A stretch of 64,000 bases of DNA from Arabidopsis thaliana (GCF_000001735.4 NC_003074.8:5208101-5272100); one strand, 5' to 3'; counted from the stretch's first letter, positions 46,411 to 59,250 are shown. Made by a program: numbers and translations. The notes: generated by a model not told the origin, from the sequence alone.

Positions 46411-49400
46411 AAGTTATTATGGATGAAGAAGAAAATAAAAATGGGGCAAAGGAAGGAATTATGGAAAGGGATATTTTTTTGCAACTTTTGGTCTTACAAT
46501 TTTTTCACGCGCTTTCTTTTTCACTCTATGCTTGTCGGTTTCTGCATTTTTCAAACCACTGGTTTCTGAATTAAAAAACCCGTAAAGTCGCTAGATTTTT
46601 AATTTGGAGGTTGCTAACAGAAAATCATTAGCTAACCTTTTTCTTTTAAATTTATTTAAGATACCTTTAAGTATTAAATACTGTATACATAACATTTTCA
46701 TACGTAATATTTTCTCTTGTTTACAGTGAACACTAATTAAAGCTCTTGATTCAAATTTAAATAGTTGATCTAACTTTTAGTGATTTTTTGTAAAATAACA
46801 CCATGCATTATACAAATTACGAAATGTGGAAGGTCACACAGTAATGAAAGTATCATGAACCACTATTTCATGTTATTTGATAATGCAAACATTCATAATT
46901 TTGGTTTTATTTAATGATGCATTTATGCAATTTTTTAACTCAATTTATGGTGTTTTCTGTTAACTGGTTAAGAAATTTTTGTTTATCATAGATTAAGAGA
47001 CAAATATTATTAACTAAAAGTAAAAAGATAAGAATATTTATCTGATTATTCTGTAGTTTAATTACCACATGATCACTAGCTAATGAGTGAGTTTGGTTTT
47101 ACTCAGATCCTATCTTTGAACACTGAGACAGAAAATTTAAATTTCTTAAAAAGAATTAGCTGAGAGAGACTGACCATGTGTAAAAGTCTCTTCAAAGAAG
47201 AAGCGCGTTCAAGATGAGAAAGCTTATAAAGGCGACAAAGACTAAAGTATGGAACTATGTATGCATCTTCGAGATAATGTTGTTTAATATAGAAAATAGA
47301 AATATCTCTCTTTTATTAAAATTGTAAATACTGTAACAGGTATAAAATATGGTTTTTGATAGCCAGTGGAGCTACCAACAGAGACGACGCGAGATTTGAA
47401 TCGTAAATAGATATGTCTATTATCATGCATGCACTGTGTTCCGAGATTCGAGATCGCCTGCAATTTTCCACACAAAAAAACAAAACAAATAGAGAAATGT
47501 GTATGTCTCTAGAGAAGGATCCAGAAAATATTGATGAAAATATCGTGAATATTGTTACCATGTTGTGACGTTGATGAAGATATTTTTAATTAGTAGTAAG
47601 ATTAATCTACCATTCATCTATGTTATCTATCCATTAACATTATCCTTGTTTCCACTCGAAATACTATCATCATTCAAATCCAAGATATCTATTTTATTGG
47701 TATGGACTATAGTTGAAGAAATGCGATGAAACAAATGATGGACAAAGAGGTGGAGGTGACACAGACAAGGAGAGAACATCCGTTGCGTAAGATTTTTTGT
47801 AAATCGGTAAGTTCATTCATCAAATTGCAGCCGTACATCTTACACTCTCACCACTTTACAGGACGACACGTGGTATACTAATACATGTTAATATTTGATT
47901 CTCCGCTAATCGTGGTCTTGTTTAGTTGTTAGGTGAATAGACCCCTTGTAATTACGATCAGACAGCAACTAGATTCTTTTTCCATCTTCTGCTTTTAAAC
48001 ACACAAATCCGATAATTTCTCATAATCGTCGATATTAACTGCAGCTAGTAAACCGAAACTAACCTTATTTCTGTTTCAGTTGTTTCTAAACCAAGATTAC
48101 TCAATTAGGTCCATTATATTTTATTTTGATGTAGACAAACTGTCTCGTATGGAAAACAAATTAAAGATATAATCATTAGCTAATATTTTAGATCATACTT
48201 TTTTTTTTTGATAAAGTATGTTAAAAAAAAACTTCCCGCTGAATATTCACACTCTTTATTTATAGAAAATAGTATATATAATGCAAAAGTAAAGAAATAT
48301 ACTATAAACTTAGAATTTTTGGGGTCCAATGGTTTGACAAAATGTAAGCAAACGTAAAACGAGTATGGGAAACAGAAGGAGAGGCATTAACCCCACCGGC
48401 TTTATTAAGTGATCTTTTTTGAATAACAAACACTAAAGTCTAAAGCTTACGTTCCTACTTGCTACACCATTTTTCTTTTCACATAACACAAAATAGAACA
48501 AAAGAAAAGTCTATTCTTTTCGTAAATGCATCTGCATCCATGGGAAATTTATTTGTAGTCAAAAACATATCTATAACAGGATATTGAACTATTTCGAATA
48601 GATAGCTACTGATGAATTTTGGACGACAGAAAAAACTAAATTCTGATATTTTAATGGTCGAAATCAAATTCTATTTGAGATATTGTCTCGTACTCTCGTT
48701 AGATTCAATAGCTTTCACTTATCGATTGCGAACGCATATTCAAGAGGTTAATCTCAAGGAACGAATATTTAACACGAAAAAAAAAGTGCATGAATGTTGT
48801 CCAACAAAATGGTGGGTTGTAGTAAGGACCCTTTTTTAACGTACTGTGTTATCATCACACGAACCAGTGACCACTACGGAAACCTTAGACACTAAAATAA
48901 CCATCTCAATTTATCGTCAGCAATACGTAAGTTATGTAACAAAAGAATATAAAAACACGTAATTTACGTTACATGCGTCCTTTTTATGTGTGTGGCTTTT
49001 GTATATTCTTTTGATTATTGCCAAAAATGTTGCCAGAAGAGCTCGAATGAAAGGTATCTATCTATTAGTATAAAATAATTCGAGTGTGTGTGGGGACTAA
49101 TCCTCTGGAGTACCGTGAAATACTAAGATTATTAAAGCAATTAACCATTTAATGAAGTGTCGGTGTTCAAGTGTGTTCACATATGCGGGATGCCTCATAT
49201 CCAACAGAACTAATAAAAATTTCTTGATTTTGGTAACTCACATGACCAGCTAAGCTATGTGAAGTTATATTTTTAAAAATCTTATGAAATGTCAATAACA
49301 TTTTGTTTGGTTTATAATGGTATCATCAATACTTTACATCACATTGCCTAATTAAGAGGGAAAAGAGAAAACAAATAACCTCCTTTTTTACATATATTAC

Positions 49401-50580
49401 GGATAACAATTTCCTGAACTATAGATATTGTATCTCTACATTTTTACATATTTTGTTGTTGTTTAGTGTGATATTTGAGATTCCATCCATATTTCTTTAT
49501 GAAATTAATTAAAAGAAAGACTTTATTATATGTCTAAGGAGGAAAAGGAAACATGAATTTGAAATCAAGCCTGATCTTGTTAGCTTTGTCAAAAAAGATT
49601 ATTGAAACCTGCCTGTTATGCATTTTTTAACAATTATCAACAAAATTCAAGAACAGCCAATGTGATATAAGGACGTATATGTAAAAAGATATTCTCTGAA
49701 AACTCAAAGTTTACTATACTATAAAGTAGCAACCTGATTAGTTGGTAGACGCAGAACGACCTAACCCGTCGTTGACTAGTAAGTAACTCTACTCACAACT
49801 TTGTTTATATATCTAACATTCCTATTTTATTATTATTCCCTAACACTTTCTTTTCTTAACGTCAAACTTAGTGATTAGTTCAATACAAGTATATAGTTGA
49901 CTGTTTATGATGCAGAATTATTATTTTCGACAAATTCTCTTGTGTTGTGAGTCTATCTTGTGAACATTTTAGCTTCCATTTCTTCGGGGAAGTAATTCTG
50001 GAATAGTCAATTCGTTTAAATTCTTACTATGTAAACCATTCAGAATCTTGAAATTTCCATGTAAATGAAATCTTATAAAAATTAAACTTTTTGTTTCCTG
50101 GAACACTGTCTGCAAACTCAGAGCCGTCGACAGGAAATAGATTAATAAGGAAAACGGACAAAAATAAAAAATGTCAAACTTTCTTATAAGCTAGCCCAAC
50201 AATACAGACCTTAATAAAGAGTGCAAGTTTAAAATGTTTTAGGCCCATTTTGTTTATGTGCTTTTAAATGTTAAATATTTGGAATGAGAAAATTTGACAA
50301 TTAAAGGTAGAGAGAATGGGTCTTTACGCATGACCCATATTACCGATAAGGAACAGTGACAAACACAACCTCCAACTATAATTTTCCACGTTTACATATA
50401 CGAGCTGATTCATCAGTGACGTACATATATCGCCTTCACGCAATAACAAAACTCCTAGAAAATAGGAGTTAATATATAAGTTGAATAAGAACATAAAACA
50501 ATAAAAATGAAGAATTCAGCTGGAAGTTGGGGGTTGTACGTATGTGTACGCACGTCAAAAATTCATTTAAAAATATCAGA
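46411..50580. other. AT-rich gene-poor interval
   Basis: No gene is supported. The open frames present are short, AT-driven and lack family features. Weak points of interest are a TTTTTTTTTTGATAAAGTATG stretch near 48200 and several ACGT words. The right end leads into the promoter of the small Cys-rich gene. Confidence 0.4.
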
Positions 50581-50775
50581 ATCTCTATAAATATTCATAA
50601 TTACTTACATTCTACGCCAAACACGTGTGCATCAGTAGGGCAATCATCTTGCACATCTCTGACCCAAATGTATCTTCAAGAACACAAGGAACAGCGTTCT
50701 TAGGAGCGATATCGATCACTATCTCCAGTGCATTTTATCCGAATTTGAAAACAAGAATTGGAAGAAGGATCAATA
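50581..50775 (+). promoter_or_regulatory. Core promoter and leader of the small Cys-rich gene
   Basis: A TATA box (TATAAATA) lies at 50586-50593, and CACGTG is at about 50623-50628, close to the expected start of transcription. The ATG is at 50776, so the leader would be about 150 bases. Confidence 0.5.
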
Positions 50776-50982
50776 ATGGTGTGTTTCTGTTTCTTGGTTG
50801 ACCAGAAGAGGAAGGTTAAAGGAAGCAAACCGGCGGCAGGAACGTGTTCCCGGTGTGGTCGTGGTGCAAGAGTCGCCGATATGAAGACTTCGACGAGGTT
50901 TTGTCTTATACCTATTTATTGTAGATCTTGGAGAGCCATCGTCTGCAGCTTTTGCGGCTCTGTTCTTAAATCCTATCGTTGA
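50776..50982 (+). CDS. Small CxxC zinc-ribbon-like plant protein (At3g15534-type)
   Basis: A 68-aa single-exon frame starts MVCFCFLVDQKRKVKG. It has two Cys pairs, CSRC (about residues 24-27) and CSFC (about 57-60), spaced like a zinc ribbon. Between them is the conserved stretch TRFCLIPIYCRSWRAIVC, and the end is GSVLKSYR. I recall a family of 60-80-residue plant proteins sharing 'R-F-C-x-x-P-x-Y-x-x-S-W-x-A-I' and ending in 'LKSYR', including At1g52855 in the duplicated chromosome 1 block. The function is unknown. A TATA box sits about 190 bases upstream, and a T20-plus run follows in the 3' region (about 51069-51092). Confidence 0.75.
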   Translation: MVCFCFLVDQKRKVKGSKPAAGTCSRCGRGARVADMKTSTRFCLIPIYCRSWRAIVCSFCGSVLKSYR

Positions 50983-52615
50983 GATTTTCTTTTCCACGTT
51001 TTCTAGATCTTTTCTAAATTTTAGTTTCTTGTAGTAATTCTAACTTTATAAACCCCTTTGTAAGGTTTTTGTTTTTTTTTTTTTTTTTTTTTAAGGTAGG
51101 CTTAACTCCAAGTCTCCAACGTCTAAAGTTTTTGTTTTTTTGAATAAGAGATTGTATCATCTTAAGTTTTTTCATCTTTAAACATATTGGTTGATATGGG
51201 TAACATGTCTGTAAGTATAATTTTAACCAATCACAAAAAGTTTAAGAACCGTGATTTATGTTCAACCATATTTGCAGTAATGCAAAACTAATGATAAAGA
51301 GTCTCATTTCGTTCCTACACTAAAAAAAGTGTCTCATTTCGTAGCTCATTTAGGTTTGAACTCTCAGATCCATCTGATCATATGGTTCGAATCAAAAACG
51401 GAAACGTAAAAGGCGGCTAAAACAAAGGGAAATTCATTATATGGAAACTTAGTTTACATGCACAAATTTAATAATTGTCTATTTGTTTTGAACTTGAAGT
51501 ACATAAAAACTAACAAATGCTACCATTATATTTCCTAATATTATAATTATGCAATGTTATTGGTACAAATAAACATGAAAAATAATTTTGTTATAAGAAA
51601 GTGTGAATTGAATTGTTTTTGCCATCTTTAATAGGGTACCTTGAGCTGCTGATACACGAAACCGATGCCTATGTTTTATACTTTCTCAAATTTCTCTAAC
51701 GAACAATTTTTTTGTTTGGTAAGACTAACACCACCCATTGATAATACAATAACACACATTCAAGACAATTAGACAACATTCATTTATTACCAAATTTATT
51801 ATTTCTTGCTGTTTGAACCATAAACAAAACGCATATAATGTTTTATAACTTCTACTAATCGTTAAAAAAATTCTACTAATCGTACTAAACTTTTAATTAG
51901 TATCGTTCAAAATCCAAGTGATTTTTAATCTTTAAAATGGTGTAAGAAACTCATTTTAAAACCATTGAATAATATTGTTTATTTTATTTTTAGATCCTTA
52001 CGAAAATGGGAGAGGAGAAACCCCAACACTCATTTTGTAAGGAATCGGTTAATATGTTTGGTTTTTGTTCATCTTCCTCTCTTTCCGGCCTAGTCCATTG
52101 AATAATGTGCATACACTATTAAGTTAGCTATACACATTTATAGTTTTATTTTTTATTTTTTAAAAGCTATAGAAATTTATGATTATTTTTCTACTTCAAA
52201 CAACTGAACAAGAAATATAAAATTTTCGAATTTTTTGGTCTCTTCACTTCTGATTTTCACAACATCTATTCGAATTTGAATTGATCTTAGAATATCCCAT
52301 TTTGAATATGTTTAACTCATATCACAATAGTCTTTACATGCATATCTCTAAACGCGCTATTTGTAGAAGTAAAGTTGGGTCCAATTGACAAAAAATCTAA
52401 ATAATTTTTTCAACGGGGATTAAGGGGTAAAACGTTAGGACATAAGTAAGTCTTCGTATGTGACAAAAATATGAATAATAAGTCTTTCTATCGTGTCTTG
52501 AGGGGCAAATGTAAGGACCAAATTAGTTTTGACGTGGCCAATAATCATATATAATGATGTTGTAACAAATCAACTTGTCTCGTCAATTCTCTTCATATTT
52601 ATCTTAAACTAAGTA
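50983..52615. other. Intergenic region with poly-T and a tRNA/SINE-like element
   Basis: The first 150 bases hold the 3'UTR of the Cys-rich gene and a long T tract. At 51301-51312 and 51331-51342 the 12-mer GTCTCATTTCGT is directly repeated. The second copy runs into an A-box-like TAGCTCATTTAGG (51342-51354). A B-box-like GGTTCGAATC follows at 51384-51393, about 42 bases downstream as in tRNA genes. No tRNA cloverleaf can be folded. The rest is AT-rich. Confidence 0.35.
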
Positions 52616-53041
52616 ATGGCTACTAAACTCTTGTATTTTGTATTTTTGACCGTGTTTATATTGCTCAGTGTGTCCAAAATCTGGTGGGAAGCTGCTAATG
52701 AACCACGAGGTAAGTATTTAAACTAAATTTGTAAACATCAATTTTAACTATCATTCAACATTTTTTATGTATACAATTCTTTGATGTAAACAAATCATTT
52801 TTTTTTTGTTTTAGTTTTAACGACCAGAGAGTGGCTCGATAGACTCTTCGAAACAAAAAAAGCGTTCCTTCGCATCGGATTTGACGAAGATCAAGAGTAT
52901 TTTAGATCTTATTTCGTGCTATAGATTTATTTACAACTTCACATGTATCATGGTTTTCTGAACGGCAAAATGTTTTACTAGGAGAAAAATAATGTTTAAT
53001 ATATCCGCAGAAACGGGCCATATGTCGGAAGATTGGGTTAG
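52616..53041 (+). CDS. Probable small secreted peptide precursor (67-68 aa, 2 or 3 exons)
   Basis: Exon 1 (52616-52709) begins MATKLLYFVFLTVFILLSVS, a clear signal peptide, and ends at a perfect GAG/GTAAGT donor. Exon 2 starts at 52815 after a T-rich TTTTAG acceptor. Read through, it stops at 52924 and gives 67 aa ending EYFRSYFVL. Alternatively, a donor AAGA/GTATTT at 52896-52897 and acceptor CCGCAG (53010) add a short exon 53011-53041. That yields 68 aa ending DEDQENGPYVGRLG. Both remain in frame. There are no Cys residues, so it is not a cysteine-rich peptide. The short, charged, Gly/Pro-ended tail of the second form looks like a processed peptide hormone. I do not recognise a named family. 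Confidence 0.55.
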
Positions 53042-55680
53042 AAGCTACCGAATCGAAAGCCCAACAAGATATCGAACCAAACCCTATAGTTTTACTTTGG
53101 CATACTTTAAACAGATTTTCTGTATCTGACGCCGTTCATTTGTTTTACTTTCTCCTTAACATCCGACGACTATTCTTATGATAAAGAAATAATATCCAAG
53201 TTAAATAAATATTTACTCGACTAATGCGTCCGCTAAACACTCGTGCTTTCCTTTTATAGCTTGTTGCCTATTTGTCGGACAATGTTTTATAATTGTTAAA
53301 AAGTTTATTGAACATTTTAAAATTGTATATTTTGGAGTCGAGAAGAATCAAAAGTTATTACTAATATTTATTAATGAAAATGACTAACACAATTTAAAAA
53401 CGGAAAAGTTATTCGCAATCTAAACGTTACATAAACTATAAACTAAAACGTTACAGAACCTATGAAATAGCATACGGCTTAGGGCTCACTAGTTATTGAG
53501 AGTTCTAAATTTTGACTTAACTAAAAGTCCTTATGAATCAATATTTTTCATTAACAGTAACCATTTCAGTATTTCTACATAGGAGAGCCTTCTTTTTCTG
53601 TCATCACTTATTACTGTTGCCTGAAACTATTCCGGTAAAGATTGGTTTTTAATTTCCCTTCATGCTTAACCAGATATTCACCTGATTCTCCCAGTACACA
53701 TGTAATTTATGTGCTTTACATAAAACTTAAAAAAATACTGACAATAATTAAAATATTCGTTTGCAGTTTCATAATTTAGTTTATGCTGCTTATGGACGTG
53801 GGAACATGCTTGTAGTTTAACTTTTATTTGGTCGTCAATTTGATTAAAAATTATACCTTCATTGATTCTTTTTGAAAGATACGTATTGTGAATAATGTAT
53901 AAAGGATTTAGAACATAATTATGATCCTTGAGACTTGTAATATTTTATTAACTAACCGAAAACATAAGCAAGAGAATCGTGGATAACGACCTAACGTATA
54001 AGAAACATGAGACATGTCACAATCACTTTAAAAGTTTTCCTATCAAAACTCGAGTAGAAGCACATGAAATTTCTGGATATTAAAAATAAATAAATCAAAA
54101 TAGCCTTATATTATTGCTGTCAGGAAATAATTCTATTTAGACTACCTGAATTTCCAGTTGAACGGCGTTTTTCCAAATTGCAAGCATCATATATTATGCT
54201 CATCGTATCATTAGTGCATAAATAAACTATGGACCAATTTCATGGTGAAAAAGGGGCTTCGGATGAAATTTTTGATCAAATTATATTTGTTTATTGATAA
54301 AACAAACGTTTTTTTTAAAGGATGACAGTTGTGCGTTTGAGATGAAAACCAAACACTGCTCCCACTCAAAATTTGTAAAAATGGAATTTATAAATATTTG
54401 GTGCTACAAATGTCGTTTGGTAGCCTTTGGAAACATTAAAGGTAAACTAGAGATATGGGAGTATGGAACTTAATCTCTTTATGTGGTTGTATTTCATATA
54501 ATTTCACGTGGCCCAACTTGTTTCTGTCAATCCATTGATCAAAGTTGGTAGACAAGAGTGAACCCACACACACTCACACACATACACACGGTCGATCTTT
54601 TTTTCTATTCTCGTGTCCCTACGTCCTCTAAACCCCATCATTATACTTCTTGTGTTTTATTGGTATGCTGAGCTAGAGATAGTTAACAACTACCCAACAA
54701 TGCGGGTCTGGCTTAGTTTGAACCTATTCGAAACTAGTTATACTCCGCTTGAAGTCATTGGTTCGAGACTAACTTTGGAGATGAGTATCATAAACAGCTC
54801 TAACTTAAGATTACAATACATCCTCTTGTTAGTCTAAGTTGAGAGGTGTTGCCATTGACTATATATTTCTTTGGGAATTTGGTTTACCAGGATGTTGCAA
54901 AGAAGATTTAAATAGTTATAAATTAGTACAAATTCAATCCATATGATATGATATTCAAAAAACAAAAAAAAAAAAAAACTGATCTAAAAGTCGAACCAAA
55001 TTCTAATTTGATTAGAGCATGTATATAATTGAATCCCTAAGTAAAATTCAACCCAATACTTGAGAAGGTAGTTATATTCTTATAAATTATGGATATGATT
55101 TGATTAAAACTCAAACCTGAACCCAAAACATACTAGAATATACGTTTTTACTTTGTAACTATTTGTCACATTCCAAAACTAAACTCGGTACTATATTTGA
55201 TTCTGATCCATACAAATTTTGTATATCTGGTTTATATTCTCCATGTGAGATTAAAGCGGTGACCAATCAAAATCATTGCTGGAATATCTTACTATTAAGC
55301 TAAATGTTGTTAGTTATATACAAGCCAATCCAAAAAAACTGATGCAAAGAGAGATAAACGAACATATCCCAAAATGGTAGGATTTGATTTAATATTCCCA
55401 TCCTCTTATTAGAAATGCAAACAAATAGACTATAGTTTTATTTATTTATTTTCACTATAAAATAACTAAATAACATGAACTTATTGAAGAAAAAGTATAC
55501 TATAGTTGTGATTCTGTGATATACTAGTTAGAACAAGAATCTTTACAAAAAAAAAACACATGGGATGTTAGGAGAAGGAGATTCGGATTCCAATGATCCA
55601 ACGGTCAGAGAAAAATCAGAAGAAAATTTCACAACCGTAGGATCTGTTCCCTTAACCACCTTGTAATGCCGGTCTTTATT
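52925..55680. other. AT-rich intergenic region upstream of IAA19
   Basis: No gene is supported. A (CA)-rich stretch lies at about 54568-54588 and an A15 run at about 54966-54980. The open frame at 54613-54837 begins with GTG and has no family features. The right part leads into the IAA19 promoter. Confidence 0.4.
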
Positions 55681-55999
55681 AATTTTGAGAAAAAAATAAA
55701 AACAGCACCAAACTTATGTCTCTCATGTGACCGACCACCGCATCCTCAGTTGACCTGTCTCTGCCCCCACTTTGTCTCCCCACACAAACTGAATAACAAG
55801 AAGAAGAAGACTTTAGATATCAAATGACTCCACGTGTCGATATTGGATTGGTTTTCATTGGTTGTATCGTGTGGACCAACGAAGCAACATATAAAAAGCA
55901 CGACGCGGTGCCATTACTACAATAAGAGAAGTGTAGGAGAAGAAAGTTCTCATTTCATAATTGTATCAAATTGTGAGAGGAAAAAAAGAAGTTCAAGAA
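55681..55999 (+). promoter_or_regulatory. IAA19 promoter: three TGTCTC auxin response elements, G-box, TATA box
   Basis: Exact AuxRE TGTCTC words lie at 55717-55722, 55756-55761 and 55773-55778, three in 62 bases on the same strand. A G-box CACGTG lies at 55831-55836 and an ATATAAAAA TATA box at about 55889-55897, 105 bases before the ATG at 56000. AuxREs bind ARF7/ARF19, and G-boxes bind PIF and BZR1-partner bHLH factors. Both inputs are known for IAA19. Confidence 0.75.
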
Positions 56000-57278
56000 A
56001 TGGAGAAGGAAGGACTCGGGCTTGAGATAACGGAGCTGAGATTGGGGCTTCCGGGGAGAGATGTGGCAGAGAAGATGATGAAGAAGAGAGCTTTCACGGA
56101 GATGAATATGACGTCGTCGGGTAGTAATAGTGATCAATGTGAAAGCGGCGTCGTTTCATCTGGTGGTGACGCTGAGAAGGTTAATGATTCGCCGGCGGCG
56201 AAAAGCCAGGTGGTGGGGTGGCCACCGGTTTGTTCTTACCGGAAGAAAAACAGCTGTAAGGAAGCTTCGACCACGAAAGTGGGGTTAGGGTATGTGAAAG
56301 TGAGCATGGATGGTGTGCCTTATTTGAGGAAGATGGATCTTGGTTCGAGCCAAGGCTATGATGATCTAGCCTTTGCTCTTGATAAGCTCTTCGGTTTCCG
56401 TGGCATCGGTTAGTAACAATTATGTTCTCTTCCCATAAAAGTAGAGTGGTAATTAGATCATGTGGAAAACAACTAATTATATATAGTTTACAAGACGTCC
56501 GATTAAGAACTTAGAGTGTTGTAGTCTTGTAGACGTAATGGAGTAGTATAGTTTAGTGCTGTTCTTTCTTTTTATGTCTACAACCAAACCAACACCCCAA
56601 TTTATGATACAATGACAACACTAATACAAATATAGTTAGAATTTTGGTTAGCAGTTGAACTGATTGTGGTAGCAATGTTATAGATTTTAATTTAAAGTGT
56701 TATGAAAGGACAAATATGTCGAGATTTTTATTAGTCATCTCAGGAAATTTATTTACTTGTTCTTAGAGACTTAAGACTAGTCCTAATTTAACTGGTTATT
56801 TTTCTCCAAACTGTTTTGAATTATCTGAAAATTATCTATCATAGAAAATTAGAGGTTTCGGTTACTACATATCCGTAATTTCTAAAAATCAGAATTTATG
56901 CACCACTTGTATAGTTGTATTGTTAATTAGACTTTTCTATATACCGAATTCGCCATATTATCAACACAATTTTAAATTTACATATATACATATTTGTGCA
57001 GGTGTGGCCTTGAAAGATGGTGACAACTGCGAATACGTTACCATATACGAAGACAAAGATGGAGACTGGATGCTCGCCGGTGATGTACCTTGGGGGTATG
57101 TTCTATCTTTTGACTTAAGATATCTCACTACAAAAAGAAAATGTATCACAAACTAAAGTAAATGAGTTTGGATATTTTGATTTGCAGGATGTTTCTAGAG
57201 TCATGCAAGAGGTTGAGAATAATGAAAAGATCGGATGCTACCGGGTTTGGGCTGCAGCCTAGAGGAGTAGACGAGTGA
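56000..57278 (+). CDS. IAA19: Aux/IAA repressor IAA19 / MSG2 (At3g15540)
   Basis: Three exons (56000-56408, 57002-57095, 57188-57278) give 197 aa, the known length. Domain I (ELRLGLPG, residues 12-19) is the TOPLESS-binding EAR motif. Domain II (VVGWPPV, residues 71-77) is the TIR1/AFB degron. The PB1 domain (III/IV) includes [14 protein letters not shown] with the key Lys near 100, and the acidic loop [19 protein letters not shown] pair lies between I and II. IAA19 represses ARF7/NPH4 and controls hypocotyl growth, tropism, lateral roots and stamen filament elongation (known). The first intron is long (593 bases). Confidence 0.97.
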
Positions 57279-58980
57279 TGATGACTTGAACAAGAAGCAA
57301 GGAGCTGGTTCATTAATTTAATCTTAAACTTGATCATCAAGATCCTTTAGAACATTTTTCCTATTCATGTTATATAAATATATATGTTATAGTATATTAT
57401 TTTGCAACAAAATTTCATGTTATGGTTTTGCATAATTATCTTCAGAAAGACAGCTATATATATATACACTACTTGTTTCTTGAGTGTTGAGTTAAAACAT
57501 TAATCTGTTTCAAAATTTATTGTTATTTCGGATCTATATATGTGTGTAGAAACATATGTAATAAGTATCCATTATTTCATCTTTTTAAAAAATAATAATT
57601 ATTATTTGAATCTTTCATTGTTGATATGTTATGTATACCTGTGTTTTGGAAAAAATATGGATATTATAAGCAAATCTAAATAGATATTTATAAAAAAAGT
57701 CTACGTAAAACATTCGTTAGTTTTTACTTCTACTTCAGTAAGTGACATCACAAATCTAAATAGATGTTTTCATAAGTATATAAGTGTAAGATAAAAACAA
57801 AGAATTCATTCTTCCTTTTTTTTCTCTTAGAGTTATGCTTGTATAATTTATTAGTACTATAAGATTTTTACTAGTAAGTTTTTATTCCAAATATTCGTAT
57901 ACCTCCGAAGAAATTAGTTAATTCATAATCGTAATTTCACATTCAAAGTTAAGATTGCTTAATTTAAAGATTTAAGCTTATTCTTCATTTTTTTTTTTTT
58001 TTTTGTAATGATTCTTTTTATAGATATGCACATCTTGCTTTTGATAGCATAAGTACTATCAATTATAGAAAACACCGACATGTTCGGTATGTCAACCTAG
58101 TTTTTGTTTTTCTATATTGTTGTTCTGTACAATAAAATTAGTACTTGGATTTACAAAAATTAACATATGTGATTATGAAACGAACCCATATGATTTGTTA
58201 CAACTGTGACCTACCCATGTGCGTTCCAAACCAGAAACAGCAAAGATTCAGCCCATCCCCTCTCACTTGTGCTTTTTTCTTGGCCCAAATTAACGATACC
58301 ATCATCATTATCAACCACACTAAATAAGTCTATTTTTGATTACATACTCTATACTCACTATACGTACTTTTGGATTCGTTCAAGCCTTCAAGGCTTTTCA
58401 CATATTCAAAGGTCTTTGTATTAAACTTTGGTCAACATTACTATCTAAAATATTTCCGTTATTTTGAAAACCACAAACATGCGTTTATGTTTTAAACTTT
58501 TAATGCATAGGAATGTCAACACGTTATCTAAGTCATTTTTGACTGTAGGTTTCCGACGCTGGTAAAGCCGTGCTACTCAGGCCCGACCCAAATGGTGAGA
58601 CAGAGAGACCATAGCCCATGAATCCAAAACTATTACAGAAAACAAGAAGGAAATAGGCTCAGATGTTTTCAAAGAATAATAGAAATAACCCAAAATATAT
58701 TTTTAAAAAGGCCCAAAACAATTTAAACACATTTTTAGGGGCCCAAACTTTTTCCAAGCATAAGTTTATATTAAAAAAAGTCTTTCTGTTTTTAATATTC
58801 TCTATTAACAACAACAAAAGTTAAGAAAAATACCCAAGAAATTCGTAATCACTAGACCTTTTGATTCACATTTTAAAAATTCAAAAAGGATCCGTAGGTA
58901 ATCAAAGTTTTTTTGTCACAAGAAAGATGATCATAGAGCCACCAAACTAACTTACTCCATAAATGAAGAGCGTGGGTCCG
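57279..58980. other. AT-rich intergenic region downstream of IAA19
   Basis: The left ~150 bases hold the IAA19 3'UTR. The rest shows no gene. Repeated GCCCA/GGGCC words near 58250, 58580 and 58740 may mark cryptic promoter-like sites. T-runs occur near 57985-58004. Confidence 0.4.
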
Positions 58981-59250
58981 ACGTGGCATATAGCCGTTAC
59001 AGTCCCACATGGCCGTTTCAATGCTTACGTGGCACTCCTTTTTAAATTTTTCTTCTCCCAGTAGCTGTTATTATTATTTAAATTATTAAAAAGGGAATGA
59101 ATGGTCATCGTTAAACTCAACTAAAATCCGACCGTTGTTTGAGTTTTATCTTCTTCTCTTGTCTGAAAACAGAACACTCCCAAAAGCTTATTTTTGCTTT
59201 CTCTTTGGTTAAAACACAATAATCTAGAGAGATAGTTGATCTTCGTGACT
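58981..59250 (+). promoter_or_regulatory. Promoter of the coiled-coil gene with three AACGG (MSA-type) cores
   Basis: Reverse-strand AACGG cores (CCGTT on the plus strand) lie at 58994-58998, 59013-59017 and 59132-59136, within 260 bases of the ATG. The first reads TGTAACGGCTA on the minus strand, close to the mitosis-specific activator consensus bound by MYB3R factors. ACGTGGC words lie at 58981 and near 59027. No clear TATA box is seen. Confidence 0.5.

Noticed and set aside
54568..54588. (CA)n tract
   Set aside because: Short and interrupted; ordinary intergenic simple sequence.
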